This document shows positions 36,346 to 48,949 of a DNA stretch of 57,847 nucleotides, piece by piece (positions within the stretch are counted from its first letter, which is position 1; the number at the start of each line of letters is the position of its first letter). Both the position numbers and the translations under genes were made by a program. The notes under the pieces were generated by a model that did not search any database, had not been told where the DNA came from, and saw only the letters and a list, made by a program, of their open reading frames with translations. Source of the stretch: Welwitschia mirabilis (lineage: Eukaryota; Gnetophyta; Gnetopsida; Welwitschiales); the NCBI GenBank assembly GCA_051453625.1, contig JBOZIK010000001.1, positions 62,650,800 to 62,708,646 of the forward strand. The letters run 5' to 3'.

Positions 36346-37709
36346 CTTCCTTTGGTTAATTGATACCATTATTTACTTTGGATTTTAATCTTAATTTATT
36401 ATTTATAATAGGAACTGCATGAAGGTATTTATTAATGATTTTGAATTAAGGTTGAATAAGGGTTGATTTTAATCTTTAGATGGTTAAATCTATTGTAATT
36501 TCTCTTGATGTTGATTACCTAGTGTAATTGATCTTGCCTCATGATTTAACTAATGATGATGAGGCATCTAAAAGAAGTGAAAATTTTATGAGATCACATT
36601 TGGAAATAGGATTAGGTATTGTTATAGGTTTAACTTAGAAATATTTTTATGATATTTAGAAGGACATGATTATCATTATGAGGTGATTTGTCCTTATTTA
36701 AAAGTTAAAGTACATAACCATGTTTATCTCCTTTCTTTATTTTTAATAAATAAGGTTTATAAGTTATGAATATAGGTTTTCACTTAAAGTTATGTGATCA
36801 TATAATTTAGAATGAATAACTTGGTTAGAGATTTGATTATTTCTAAAGTTATCTAATTATAAGGCATTATTTTTATGTATTTATATTTTTGATAAAAGAT
36901 TAAGCTCCTTAAGGAATCATATAAAGTCATTGTCCTAAATTTTTATGATAATTGTAATTCTTCTAAGTGATTATTATCTATAGCTATCAGGAAATAGAGT
37001 ATTTAATGACTTAAATTCATCATCCTTCTTGGTTTGTTTGGGGATTTTGAATTATCATCAAGATGGTTAACATAATGATCATTTAGGAGTTGAGGTCTAG
37101 TTAACCTTATGAATACTTTGGATCTATCCCAAATCTAATCAATGTTTAGGATTATTAGAATGCTAACATTATTATTACTGTCATTTTTGTCATTATTAGG
37201 ATTAACATGAATGTAATTTGGTATACATTTAGGGAATAGGAAAATTATAATAAAACTTATGACTATTAGTAGATATGATTAAATTCATACTTATCTAGGA
37301 GTTATTTTGGAATGTTATATTATGAAGAATATAATTAATTTTACTTATGATTTAAGATTATTAGGAATATTACTAACTTTATAGATTTTAGGAATTAAGG
37401 ATTTTATAGTTACCACTAACTTTATGATTATTAATGAGAAAGGTTATTAAAGATGTAATTGGGTTTATATTCTTATAACTTTATAATTACTTAATATAAG
37501 TATTATTTAAGTTACTTTGNNNNNNNNNNNNNNNNNNNNNNNNNNNNNNNNNNNNNNNNNNNNNNNNNNNNNNNNNNNNNNNNNNNNNNNNNNNNNNNNN
37601 NNNNNNNNNNNNNNNNNNNTTAAGATTATTAGGAATATTACTAACTTTATAGATTTTAGGAACTAAGGTTTTTATAGTTACCACTAACTTTATAGATTTA
37701 AGTTACTTT
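36346..37709 (-). other. Leader between primer-binding site and gag of the minus-strand gypsy element
   Basis: AT-rich and not coding in any frame. It contains a 100-N gap (37520-37619) whose flanks repeat each other, so part of the sequence is counted twice. Confidence 0.5.
37520..37619. other. 100-N assembly gap with duplicated flanks
   Basis: The block 'taagattattaggaatatt...ccactaacttta' on the left (about 37345-37425) is repeated on the right (37620-37693) with few changes, and 'agttactttg' ends both. The two contigs probably overlap. Confidence 0.9.
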
Positions 37710-37723
37710 GGCTCTGATACTAA
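37710..37723 (-). promoter_or_regulatory. Primer-binding site of the minus-strand gypsy element
   Basis: The minus-strand sequence TTAGTATCAGAGCC matches the initiator tRNA-Met site TGGTATCAGAGCC except at two bases. The LTR must lie to the right, ending with 'ggacaaa' read on the minus strand. Confidence 0.75.
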
Positions 37724-37867
37724 TTTGTCCCATCCTATCTTTATCCATCCCATGTAAGCACTATTTTTCCCCCCTTTTTCTTTCCCTTTATTCTTTAATA
37801 TTATTACCTAATAAACATAGTGAAACCTAGGATGAAATTTTACTCACTCCTTTTGTAGTGCTTTTAT

Positions 37868-38238
37868 NNNNNNNNNNNNNNNNNNNNNNNNNNNNNNNNN
37901 NNNNNNNNNNNNNNNNNNNNNNNNNNNNNNNNNNNNNNNNNNNNNNNNNNNNNNNNNNNNNNNNNNNNNNNNNNNNNNNNNNNNNNNNNNNNNNNNNNNN
38001 NNNNNNNNNNNNNNNNNNNNNNNNNNNNNNNNNNNNNNNNNNNNNNNNNNNNNNNNNNNNNNNNNNNNNNNNNNNNNNNNNNNNNNNNNNNNNNNNNNNN
38101 NNNNNNNNNNNNNNNNNNNNNNNNNNNNNNNNNNNNNNNNNNNNNNNNNNNNNNNNNNNNNNNNNNNNNNNNNNNNNNNNNNNNNNNNNNNNNNNNNNNN
38201 NNNNNNNNNNNNNNNNNNNNNNNNNNNNNNNNNNNNNN
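37868..38238. other. Assembly gap (N) with duplicated flanks
   Basis: The last ~75 bases before the gap (37792-37867) recur immediately after it (38239-38314). Confidence 0.9.
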
Positions 38239-40740
38239 TCTTTAATATTATTACCTAATAAACATAGTGAAACCTAGGATGAAATTTTACTCACTCCTTT
38301 TTTAGTGCTTTTATATTTTTAGAAAAACAAATCATGTTGTTATTATATATTTATGTATAATTAATTCCTAGGTTATTTTGGTTTAAAAATAATCATGATG
38401 TTATAAGTTTATACCCTCCATTTGTTTCTAGCTTTTTATCTTAGAGAAAGATATCTTATAAATAGTTGAGGAGATGTAAACTTAATATAAACATACATAG
38501 ATAAGTTTAAGGATAATTCCTAACTAATATAATAGGAGGTTGTAACTCTCATTAATGGCATTTCAACTTAATATCTAACCACCCTCTAGATGTGAGTTGA
38601 TTGTACTTTAGATTCTAGACTATAAAAACATAACTAGATTAAACTTCATAGGCTCTTACTTCACTTTGATATATCCCTAGTACAAGTGACAGGCAGTATA
38701 TGAGGTGGATGCATACTTATAAATGACCTCAACTTCCTTGAAACATTTTTAAATGATGCAACATGATCCATCAATGCCAAAGGCTTAAGATATTAAATTG
38801 AAGTAAGTTCATACATGGGTAATTCAGGAGAATGATGATTAAATCCACTTTGAAAAAGGTATTATAAAAAAAATGCAATGTAACCCACTTTAGTGATGAA
38901 ATCCATGGTGGGGATGATTATTGTTAGAATTTTCTTGATTTAATATTATTTTCTGAATATACCAAACAAATGCATACATACAATTCTAACTAATGTAGAT
39001 ATTTAATGGATTATTTAGCTAGTTATAATAATTCTAATCATCATTACATTCATTTTATAGAAACAATTATAAAAAGAAAATAAGCATATTAGAACAACAC
39101 TATATTTAAGATTACAATAATGAAAATCCATATAAAGGAAATATTCTTTTCTTTTCTTAATAGTAAACTTAAAAAAACTAAAACATGCTTAGAGCTATAA
39201 CAATCTTAGAAACATTATTCCATGTTCATATAACAATTTCCATATATTAGTGCAATGAAGGTAAGTTAAAAAAAGTATTTCTCAAGTATAAGCATTAAAA
39301 TATAACTATTTATCTAAGATTCATATGGCTATGTTATAAGTTAATAAAATAAGTAATAAGCCAAGGACTATTTATGTTACTTAAACTACTAAAGTGACAA
39401 CTAGTAGTAGCACACACATTCAACATAAGAGAAAGAAAAAAACGTAAAAGAGGTATTTCTATAAATAAAATGTTATTTCTAGGTAATTTAAATACAAATG
39501 TACTAATAGAAATAGATCTTATATACTTAAATTCCCTGTAAATTTTTATGTAATAATTTCTATAATTTAAAACACTAATTACAACATTATAGGGGCTCTA
39601 AGGAGATATCAAAGTTAAAAATTAATAATTATAAAGAGAAAAATAAATTATGGTAGTTTTTCATAAACTAGATACATGATACGATTCTTAGAATCTGTCT
39701 TAAACTATTTTAGAGTTCTAAAAATATTATTTCTAAGGTCATTATTTAGATTTAAAATTTGTTAAATTTTCTAAAATTACAATCTTAATGCACTACACTA
39801 AAATGACCATAACTTTTAAAATACTTTGAGTTTTTAAATGATTCAAGTTGTTTTAGAAATATTATTAATTTCCTAAAATGTAGGATGCTCAAGTCTATAG
39901 ATATATTAACAGATATTTACAAAAACATGAATTAATTACTTAATATTTTGTACATTTATTTTATAACATATTTTAACAAATAATTTTTTTAAAATAATTG
40001 TACAAAAGAAATATTATTATTTTTACAAGTTTACGTGTATAAAACAATCCTAGACTTACTAAACGGAAAAAAAATCACTAATTTATGCCTACTAATTAAT
40101 AAGCTATGATGGTTTTAACCTATGCCTTTATTTTCAAAATTTTATTTTTTGGCATAATAAAAATATGATAAAGTATCTACAACTAATTATGCAATAATTT
40201 AGATCAGTAAAATAATGAATATACTAAATAATTATCTATAAAATATCTTAGTTAAATTAATAATTGTAGAAAGAAAAATCAAATCAATTTAAAAAGAACT
40301 ATTTACTATGAGCCTTAGAATTTTCATGAAAGAGTACTAGCCTAACATAGATTTTTGAGGATCAGACTTTATCCCTAACTAGATAGACCTAATGTATAAT
40401 GAATGAAAATATATTACATGGATATTAATACAAAATAAACATGGGTACTTGAGTATATGGTGAATCTCCATGATGGTCACTTAACCATACATATTCATTG
40501 GTAACCTCAATTACCAAGCATAAGAGACCCCTCATATCTCCCCCCAGCTTGATAAGATCAAATGAAAGGGAATAATATATTTTGATAATATATTATAAAT
40601 CTTTTCCTAAGGCAAGTATTACATTATTCTACTAAAGTATTAAAAGAGACTATATGGACAATATGAGTAAAGAACTTACTTGAAAAGATAGTAAGTACTT
40701 GAGAGTTAAAGATTGATGAAGATTCAAGATCAAGAGATTC

Positions 40741-40840
40741 NNNNNNNNNNNNNNNNNNNNNNNNNNNNNNNNNNNNNNNNNNNNNNNNNNNNNNNNNNNN
40801 NNNNNNNNNNNNNNNNNNNNNNNNNNNNNNNNNNNNNNNN
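40741..40840. other. 100-N assembly gap
   Basis: Both sides carry 'agagattc', again suggesting unjoined overlapping contigs. Confidence 0.9.
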
Positions 40841-40954
40841 AGAGATTCTTAGCTTACGAGTCTAAGCTCCAAGCTCCACAGGTAAGAGAATAAACAAAAG
40901 AACGAAAGAAAGGAAAGAAGGAAATGCACTGGTATAGAAAAATAGAAAGTATAT

Positions 40955-40990
40955 CCTCTTTGTAAAAGAGGAAAGGATCTCTTTATATAG
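40955..40990 (-). promoter_or_regulatory. Possible LTR promoter: TATA box plus hairpin
   Basis: Minus strand: TATATAAAG near 40982-40990, followed within about 12 bases by the inverted repeat CCTCTTT-tac-AAAGAGG (40955-40971). A hairpin at the 5' end of the transcript is plausible but unproven. Confidence 0.35.
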
Positions 40991-41200
40991 ATAAACAAAG
41001 GTATATAACTATAGATCACATGATTTAATATTGATAAGTAGGATGGGTAATAAGTAAAGTTATAGTACAAAAAGAAATGATATTTATAACTCATGCATCT
41101 AACTATGATGAGTAATTTTATTACTTTAATTATCAAGGTTAATTACGTGAATCATTTCCTCATGCTAGCTTCTTCGTAATGCTTGATAGGCTTATTAGTA

Positions 41201-42890
41201 AGTTTAATTCATTCAAGACATGCATCAAAATATTAAATGCATAAATCTCAAAATTGTCATGTGGCATAATGAGGCAAAATCTTCATTTCTAATGAATAGG
41301 ACAATGAGTATGCTATGGACCAAGTGACTTTACCCATCTCAAGAAGATAAGATTCATAGTATAGTAAATCTAATTATTTATCATTCTTGGTTCTAGGCAA
41401 GAGTGCATGTACTTGTTTACATGCTCATTTATTTCATAATACATAAAACCTATCAATCACATAACATAAGGAATAAAATGTCTATTCATAATATAGTACA
41501 TGTATTACATTTACCAAAAATTGAAATGAGTAATAAGAGGTAAATATATTATTATATCATCTTGAAATTTTTAATTTATTAGTTTTAATGGGTGATTTTA
41601 ATTCCTTACATAATGGAAGTATCTAATTTTAAATATTTGAATAGCTTTTCTCATAAAAGCCTTCTAACATATTTACTATCATTTTCATTATAAATTATGG
41701 AAATTACAAACTAAGGTTAATTTAAAATATAATTTTATTTTGATAAGGTCTTTAAAGAAGAGTACTTCATCAGTTGACTAAAAGCTTAATACACTTATTC
41801 AAGTAAATAAGATTTAAAAAATGTGGAATATGATATTACATAAGAATAATAAGTTCAAATTTTTCCTTCCGTGAGAGTCAAATTAGTAAAGAATAACTTT
41901 TTTCCTTTTTTCTAGTCATAAAAATCTAAGTGGATTTAAATCAAAATATTAAAATATAACTTATACAATGATTGTTTGGTAAAATAAGTTACATGGTATT
42001 TAAGAGATTCTAGTGACAATAGATTATTAATCCAAATAATTCTAAGATATTTAAGTAATTGAAGCATAACTATTAACATGTGAAGTTAATAATGTGACTT
42101 CTCTAAGAACTAACAACATGAAGGGAAATTGATCTTGAATTTATAGAGTCTTAAAAGAAGTGTTTTAGATGTTTCCAACTTCTCCACCTTAAATTAAGAC
42201 CTCTCTTATGTTATTTTAATGATTGGAATTTTGATGATGTTATGAGATTGAAAGTTGATGAATGAATTTTCATAATGTAAATTCACTTTTATTTTTTAAC
42301 TTTATTAGATGATGGAAAAGATATTTTCACAAATAAATTTAAGCAAATTAGATATTTTTTAATTGTTTCTAAAGATCATACAATTAACTATAGTAGACTT
42401 CCCCTTTAATGTTTGAATCTTTAAATAAGAATGAGGTGGTATGGATAATTTTATGCATTAAAATAAATAATCTAATTCAAATCATAGAAGAAGGACATTT
42501 TGGATAGCTTATTATTTAGTTAATATTATAAAAGCAATTTTAAAGTACATGGAAATAATAGAGATTGGGAGAAAGTTAAAACTATGATGTAGAGCATGAT
42601 TTTTTCTTTTTTAATGTTTATTTGAAAAAAAAAAATTTTAGATTCTCAAAAAAGGAAAAATAGATATCTAACTAAACACTTTATTCAAATTAGTTGATCT
42701 TAAAATAATAAAATAAAGAAATAGTTACCCAAAGATAATGTCATAACTAATAAAGAAAATGTTTCCATTTCTAAGCAAGAAAATTTTTAAAAGGTACCTC
42801 ACACACAAAAATCTTCGTAGATTCAAATTACAAAATGGTAGGTCTCAATCTAGATGATCTTTGAAAACATTCCCTCTATATCTTTTTTTT
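41201..42890. other. AT-rich stretch, nothing recognised
   Basis: No coding frame, RNA gene or element terminus was seen on either strand. Confidence 0.5.
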
Positions 42891-43508
42891 AATTTTTCGC
42901 CTTTCAAATTTTCAATGATCACTTCTATTCATCTTTTAACATTTCCCATTTGTAGCTAGTAAATATTTCCTGTATGAATTTAGAATGAATACATGTGCTT
43001 CAAAGTCCTTCTATAGTAATGTCTCTCTGCTCTTCACATCTTTTTTATGATTGAACTATCTCTCCCTTGTTTTATATCTAAGACCTTAATTGTTCTTCCC
43101 ACTCAACATTATGGCCTTTCTTTGCTCTTCTTGTTTGATTACCTTTAGCTCTTCGTCTTCTATCCCTCTTTGAATTGCCACTAATTTTCTTTTTGATTAC
43201 CCTCTTCTAATTTTGTGGATATTTCCTTTTTGACAAGAGAGCCTTCTACCTCCCCTCTTCCTCATTATGCCATTTTTTCCTTTCTTTTTTTGTGCTTTTA
43301 CCTTTATCCTCCTTCATTGTCTTTTATGCTACTTTATTTTAGCTACTTATCCTTTATTTTTTATGTCATGTGATGATGGAAAAGCAAAAAGAATGCTTAC
43401 ATAGTTGCCTACTTTTGATGTGGGGGTGAGTGGAAGGAATCTCCACATCAAAACCAAGATTTATCACATGTCCAAGTTAATTTTGTTTTTGTTTTTCTTC
43501 CTTTCTTA

Positions 43509-44182
43509 NNNNNNNNNNNNNNNNNNNNNNNNNNNNNNNNNNNNNNNNNNNNNNNNNNNNNNNNNNNNNNNNNNNNNNNNNNNNNNNNNNNNNNNNNNNN
43601 NNNNNNNNNNNNNNNNNNNNNNNNNNNNNNNNNNNNNNNNNNNNNNNNNNNNNNNNNNNNNNNNNNNNNNNNNNNNNNNNNNNNNNNNNNNNNNNNNNNN
43701 NNNNNNNNNNNNNNNNNNNNNNNNNNNNNNNNNNNNNNNNNNNNNNNNNNNNNNNNNNNNNNNNNNNNNNNNNNNNNNNNNNNNNNNNNNNNNNNNNNNN
43801 NNNNNNNNNNNNNNNNNNNNNNNNNNNNNNNNNNNNNNNNNNNNNNNNNNNNNNNNNNNNNNNNNNNNNNNNNNNNNNNNNNNNNNNNNNNNNNNNNNNN
43901 NNNNNNNNNNNNNNNNNNNNNNNNNNNNNNNNNNNNNNNNNNNNNNNNNNNNNNNNNNNNNNNNNNNNNNNNNNNNNNNNNNNNNNNNNNNNNNNNNNNN
44001 NNNNNNNNNNNNNNNNNNNNNNNNNNNNNNNNNNNNNNNNNNNNNNNNNNNNNNNNNNNNNNNNNNNNNNNNNNNNNNNNNNNNNNNNNNNNNNNNNNNN
44101 NNNNNNNNNNNNNNNNNNNNNNNNNNNNNNNNNNNNNNNNNNNNNNNNNNNNNNNNNNNNNNNNNNNNNNNNNNNNNNNNNN
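43509..44182. other. Assembly gap (N) inside the 550-bp tandem array
   Basis: 674 unresolved bases, about the size of one more repeat unit. The copy number is therefore uncertain. Confidence 0.9.
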
Positions 44183-44422
44183 TTTTTCAAAGTCCTCTCT
44201 GGTGATGTATATTTCCTTTTCACATTCTTGCTATGGTGAGCTATCTTTTCGTTATTTTGTGTTTGATACATAACCTATTCTTTTCATTCAACTTTGTAGC
44301 GTTTATTTCATCTTCTTGTGTGATCACCTTTAGTGCTTCCTCCTCTATCCCTCTGTGAGTTGCCACTGATTTGATTTTTTATTACCCGCTCCTAATTTTG
44401 TCAGTGTCTCCTTTTTAATATG

Positions 44423-44522
44423 NNNNNNNNNNNNNNNNNNNNNNNNNNNNNNNNNNNNNNNNNNNNNNNNNNNNNNNNNNNNNNNNNNNNNNNNNNNNNN
44501 NNNNNNNNNNNNNNNNNNNNNN
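44423..44522. other. 100-N assembly gap with duplicated flanks
   Basis: The ~92 bases 'ttagtgcttcctcctctatc ... tttttaatatg' occur on both sides (44331-44422 and 44523-44614) with a few differences. They are either overlapping contig ends or haplotype copies. Confidence 0.9.
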
Positions 44523-45862
44523 TTAGTGCTTCCTCCTCTATCCCTCTTTGAGTTGCCACTGATTTGATTTTTTATTACCCTCTCCTAATTTTGTAAGTGT
44601 CTCCTTTTTAATATGAGATTCTTGTACCTTTCTTCTCCCTTACTGTGCCACCATTCTTCTTCCTTTTTTATGATTTCACATTGATCCACCTTTATTGCCT
44701 TTTATGCCACTTTATTCTAGTTTCTTTGCTAGGTGACAATGGCAAAGCAAAAAAAACATGATTACACAGTTGACTCCTTTTGATCTAGGAGTGAGTGGAA
44801 GGAAGTCTAAGGTCAAAACCAAGATTAAATGCATGCCTAAGTTAATTCATTTTTCCTTTTCTTCCTTTCTCATTTTTCTTTATATTTTTTTATTTTTCTT
44901 CTAAAATTTTCTTCTCTTTCTTATCTTTTTTTCAAAGTCCTTTTCTAATGATGTCTCTTTGCTCTTTACATCTTTGCTATGATTGGACTATCTCTCCCTT
45001 TTTTTGTGTTTGAAGCCTTAATTGTTCTTCCCACTTAGCATTGTGGCCTTCCTTTCTCTTCTTGTTTGATTACCTTTAGTGCTTCCTCCTCTATCCATCT
45101 CTAAATTGCCATTGATTTGATTTTTTATTACCTCCTCATTATTTTGTGTGTGCCTTATTTTTTATACAGGAGCTTTTTACCTTCCTTCTCCCTCCCTCTG
45201 CCACTATTTTCCTTTCTTTTTTGTGCTTTTGCCTTTATCCGCCTTCATTGACTTTTATGCCACTTTGTTTTGGTTGCTTTTCATTTTATTTCTATGTCAA
45301 GCAATGATGGAAAAGCAAAANNNNGATTACATAGTTACTACCTTTTGTTGTGGTGATGCATGAAAGGAAGTCCCACATCAAAACCAGGATTAAACACATG
45401 CCCAAGTTAATTTCATTTTTCTTTTTCTTCCTTTTTCCTTTTTCATTATATATATTTTTTATCTCTAAATTTTCTTCTCTTTCTCCTTTTTTTGAACTCT
45501 TAGTTTTTTTAAATATTTTAAAAAACATAAATGTAATGAATAAAAGGGATGTCTAAGGACTGAATGGGAAAGATCTGGGAACATGAAGTAACTGATGTAC
45601 ATTGGTAAGGTGNNNNNNNNNNNTGAAGAAAATGTGAAATTGAAAGAATATTACTGACATCTAACCATAATTATGAAAATATATAAGAACAAATTAGAGT
45701 GTGAAATAGTGGTAAGTAAAGAAAATAAAATGAGAGGTGGTGATGATGGGAAATAGATGATCATGACATTGTAAGGTGGCAAAGCAAGGTGATAAAAGGG
45801 AAACAAAAGGAATGCATTTAACTAAATTGAATGAAGGTGAATTGAAGTTACTATGTAGTGAA

Positions 45863-45962
45863 NNNNNNNNNNNNNNNNNNNNNNNNNNNNNNNNNNNNNN
45901 NNNNNNNNNNNNNNNNNNNNNNNNNNNNNNNNNNNNNNNNNNNNNNNNNNNNNNNNNNNNNN
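45863..45962. other. 100-N assembly gap at a microsatellite
   Basis: The gap ends at the first base of a TC repeat, so repeat slippage is the likely cause. Confidence 0.9.
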
Positions 45963-46000
<38 letters not shown>

Positions 46001-46003
46001 TCA

Positions 46004-46036
<33 letters not shown>

Positions 46037-46088
46037 ATTCACTCACTTACTCACTTACTCACTCACTCTCTCTCTCTCTCTCTCACTC
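45963..46088. repeat. Compound microsatellite (TC)n-(AC)n-(TCAC)n-(TC)n
   Basis: Perfect TC run, then AC run, then imperfect 'actcact' units, then TC again. The Ser-Leu and Thr-His repeat peptides read here are not real proteins. Confidence 0.95.
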
Positions 46089-46445
46089 ACAAAGTAACAT
46101 AGATCCAATGAGTAAAAAGAATGTCCAATGGGTTAATGGGCAAGATATGGAAGTATGATATGAGTGATGTAACATGATAAGATGTGAGAAAAAAGAGATA
46201 GGAATAAATATAAAAAATGAAAAATGAGAAGGATAACTGACATTTAACCATAATTATGAAAATTAATAAGCAAGGATTGGGATGTGGGAGAGTGTTAGGT
46301 AAAGCAAAGGGGATGAAAAATGATGATAATGGAAAATAAATGATTGCAACATTATGAGGTGATAAAGCAAAGGTGAAAAAAGGTAAGACTAAAAAAATAC
46401 ATTTGATTGAATCAAATGAAGGTTTATTGAAGTTGCTATGTAGTA

Positions 46446-48237
46446 AATAGAAAGTGAGAGAATAGAGGATAAAATGAATGAAGAGGTTTTAACAAATGAT
46501 AGGTTGATAGTATAATGAATTTGAGTACTAATAAATGATAAATTAACTGAAAAGTGGAACTAGTCTTGAAACAAAGAATAAGAGCATATGAGAAATGACT
46601 TTGAGGTAATTACTTATGAATACTAATGATAAACTAGATGAAAATAGACAAATAGGGGTATGAAGATGATTGATTTTTACACCTCTAAATGCCAAACTAG
46701 TAAAGTCTATTGGTATGAATTATAATGCTATTCGAAGTTGTGATCATGTGGTTTAATGCTAAACATCATAGAGTATCATGTAATAAGGATAATAATTATA
46801 ATAATGTCTATAATTATTCTTAAAGTATGAATATAATTTCTAGACTATAAGTCAATCTAATTATTGGCTGTGACAGTAAGTGACATCTTACCAACCTACC
46901 ATCCAATAACTAATGTATTCTAAATGCCCACAAAGTCATAGATTTATAGTTATGAGAAAACCAAGTCAATGAGGTATTGATAGAATACCATCCATCATTT
47001 TGAGGAAGTGCAACCACTACTAAGAGTGTAAGGATCTATAAGCCAAATCTAGAGCATGACCAACAACACCTTGATGAAGTTCCCATAGCTATCATATCAT
47101 AATGCTAAAGGCCCCTCTTAAGAATATTTACCCTAGTGTATTTGTGATAGAACATCATGATTTTTTTTTAAATTTCCCCTTTTTTTCCTTTTTATTTTTT
47201 AAAGTATTGATCAATTGACTTGAGATATCTTTTTTTTGGTTGAACATTGATTGATCCTTGGACAGTAAATTGTAAAGCTAACAACCAAAGATAAGCATTA
47301 AATTTGACATAATTAATGCTAATATAGAATAATGTAATACATTAGAGGTCATAGACATGGAAATTTATTAAGATTTGGTGAAATTTAATATTACCATTAT
47401 AAATGCCCCGAAGTGAATAATCTACTTTTATAAGAATTCAAACACAATTTTACACAGGAACAAATGAATAAATAATCAAATAAATAAATGACATAGCCAT
47501 GAAACCCTACTAAGAAGTCACTTAAGTAAAGGTAAAGGAAATATTCACCTCTTGATTAAGAGGGTATTCCTACTCAATTTTTTCTATCATGCTAAGAGTA
47601 TGTTAATAATATTAACTATCATCCCTTGGCCCTAAGTTTTACTCAACATCTGAATTAAGAACCTTAAGGAAATCACTTAAAATGCACTTCTCTATAAGAT
47701 AAAGAGTTAGCCACTTAAAAGTTATCTCATTATAATGATGTATCTAAATGTTTTACAATAAAAGAAAGTAGATAAGTTTAAAGTGGTGGTTGATGATAAT
47801 GTAAAACAAGATTAGATTATAACGAAATGTAAAATGCAAGTGAATGATGAAAACTAAGTGATGAACATGACAAGTGTATGACATGATACAGCTATTGGAG
47901 CGTCTGAAATGTTGGAGAAGATGTGAGCACATGCCCTCATGGGTTTTCACGTGTTCATGAAATATTTATTTATTTATTTTCTCTTTTTTCTTATTTTCTT
48001 TTTTATTTTAATTTTTTGGTTTAGTTCTTTGTTAAAAATCAGATGAAAGTAAAAGCCATAGAAACTATGATGTGGATATGTCCTAAAGGATAATGTAACA
48101 GAGATGAGTAAAATGGAGTAAATGAGGTAATAACAATAGATGGAGGATGGGATGAGATGCATGACAGAAGGAAGATGTCCTTTCTAATGTCTAGTGGGAT
48201 GATGATAGTGATATATAAGTAGGTAAAATAAGAAGGC
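46446..48237. other. Noncoding region, possibly the 3' untranslated part of the Tat element
   Basis: No conserved domain is present on either strand. It lies just beyond the integrase end of the minus-strand Tat relic. Tat-lineage elements often have a long untranslated region with tandem repeats between pol and the 3' LTR. The link is positional only. Confidence 0.35.
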
Positions 48238-48456
48238 TTATGCAAGGGTATGAATTATGATAGGGAAAGGATTACCTATGTCATAGCATGGGTCAATGTG
48301 GTATATGTCATCATTATCATTTTCGATGAATTGAGCCTCATAAAGTGGAATGTCAATCACAAAAACATTAGAGCAATAAGGGATGAAGTGACCCCTATCA
48401 TATGGGCCTAGCACATGTCCTCCTCTGCATTGTGCATAAAGGTTAGCAGTGCACAT
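48238..48456 (-). other. Small open frame of unknown nature
   Basis: A 72-codon minus-strand frame starting MCTANLYAQCRGGHVLGPYD. Its composition (four Cys, several Gly, Tyr, Asp) is less low-complexity than the random frames nearby, and there are no repeats. It lies downstream of the Tat integrase on the same strand, so it may be a relic of an additional Tat 3' ORF. No family was recognised. Confidence 0.25.
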
Positions 48457-48949
48457 TCCTTCTAGGATCTAACAAATGTATTTGGCTGTAGCATATAGAA
48501 CTTAAGTATAAAAAATAAAACATGAAATTTATGTGATGTGTGAAAAATACTAATGTTATTCTACACAAAAACTAATGTGTATACATTTGAAATATTTCAT
48601 CGAGAAAATAAATACAATGGAAAAGCATATAAACTAGCTAACAAAAATGAAAAAGGGACTAAATTATAGCATGAAAAAAAATGTCTTGTATTTTGTATTT
48701 TATGTCAGTGATAATAAGATCAAAGATGTAGGGAATTTATCGATTCCTTTTATTTGACATCATGTAGACTCTTTAGTTTGTACATTTCCTTATTAAATTT
48801 TTATAAGATAATGAATGGTCCTAATTAATTTGGCAAAAACTTTAAGGTTTTTTTGGTTAGATTTACTTTCAACACTAGATTAATTACATTATAAGATCTT
48901 TAATTTATTTTTTATTCTATGCATTACGGATCCACTTCTAGTAGAGTTG

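Larger units (their letters stand above)
37724..41200 (-). mobile_element. LTR-like flank of the minus-strand gypsy element (boundary unknown)
   Basis: It begins right beside the primer-binding site, so at least its left part must be the 5' LTR. A minus-strand TATA-like sequence lies at about 40982-40990, with a 7-bp-stem hairpin just downstream (40955-40971), which would make this a very long LTR or two joined elements. No second copy is present to fix the right end. The interior has no coding signal. Gaps lie at 37868-38238 and 40741-40840. Confidence 0.45.
42905..45495. repeat. Tandem array of a ~550-bp repeat (at least three copies)
   Basis: Copies begin at the shared 'tttcaaagtccttct' motif near 42997, 44186 and 44933. 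Each runs through 'gctcttcacatct', 'cttgtttgatta/tcaccttta', 'ctctatccctct', 'cttcattg-cttttatgc', 'atggaaaagcaaaa' and 'gagtggaagga-tc-ccacatcaaaacc', then ends in a T-rich tail. Correcting for gaps and duplicated contig ends, the period is about 550 bases. More copies may be hidden in the 674-N gap at 43509. A fourth copy stands alone at 54700-55170. No coding function is evident. Confidence 0.8.
45523..46445. repeat. Tandem duplication with an internal TC/AC microsatellite
   Basis: 45523-45862 and 46092-46441 are diverged direct copies: 'acata-at--aatga-taaaa', then 'tgacat-taaccataattatgaaaat', then 'attgaagtt-ctatgtagt'. The offset is about 568 bases, close to the ~550-bp period of the neighbouring array. 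The first copy has an 11-N gap (45613-45623). Confidence 0.75.

Noticed and set aside
43405-44271. Long open frames on both strands across 43509-44182
   Set aside because: They exist only because N has no stop codons.
45776-46102. Ser-Leu and Thr-His repeat protein
   Set aside because: Translation of a TC/AC microsatellite adjoining a gap.
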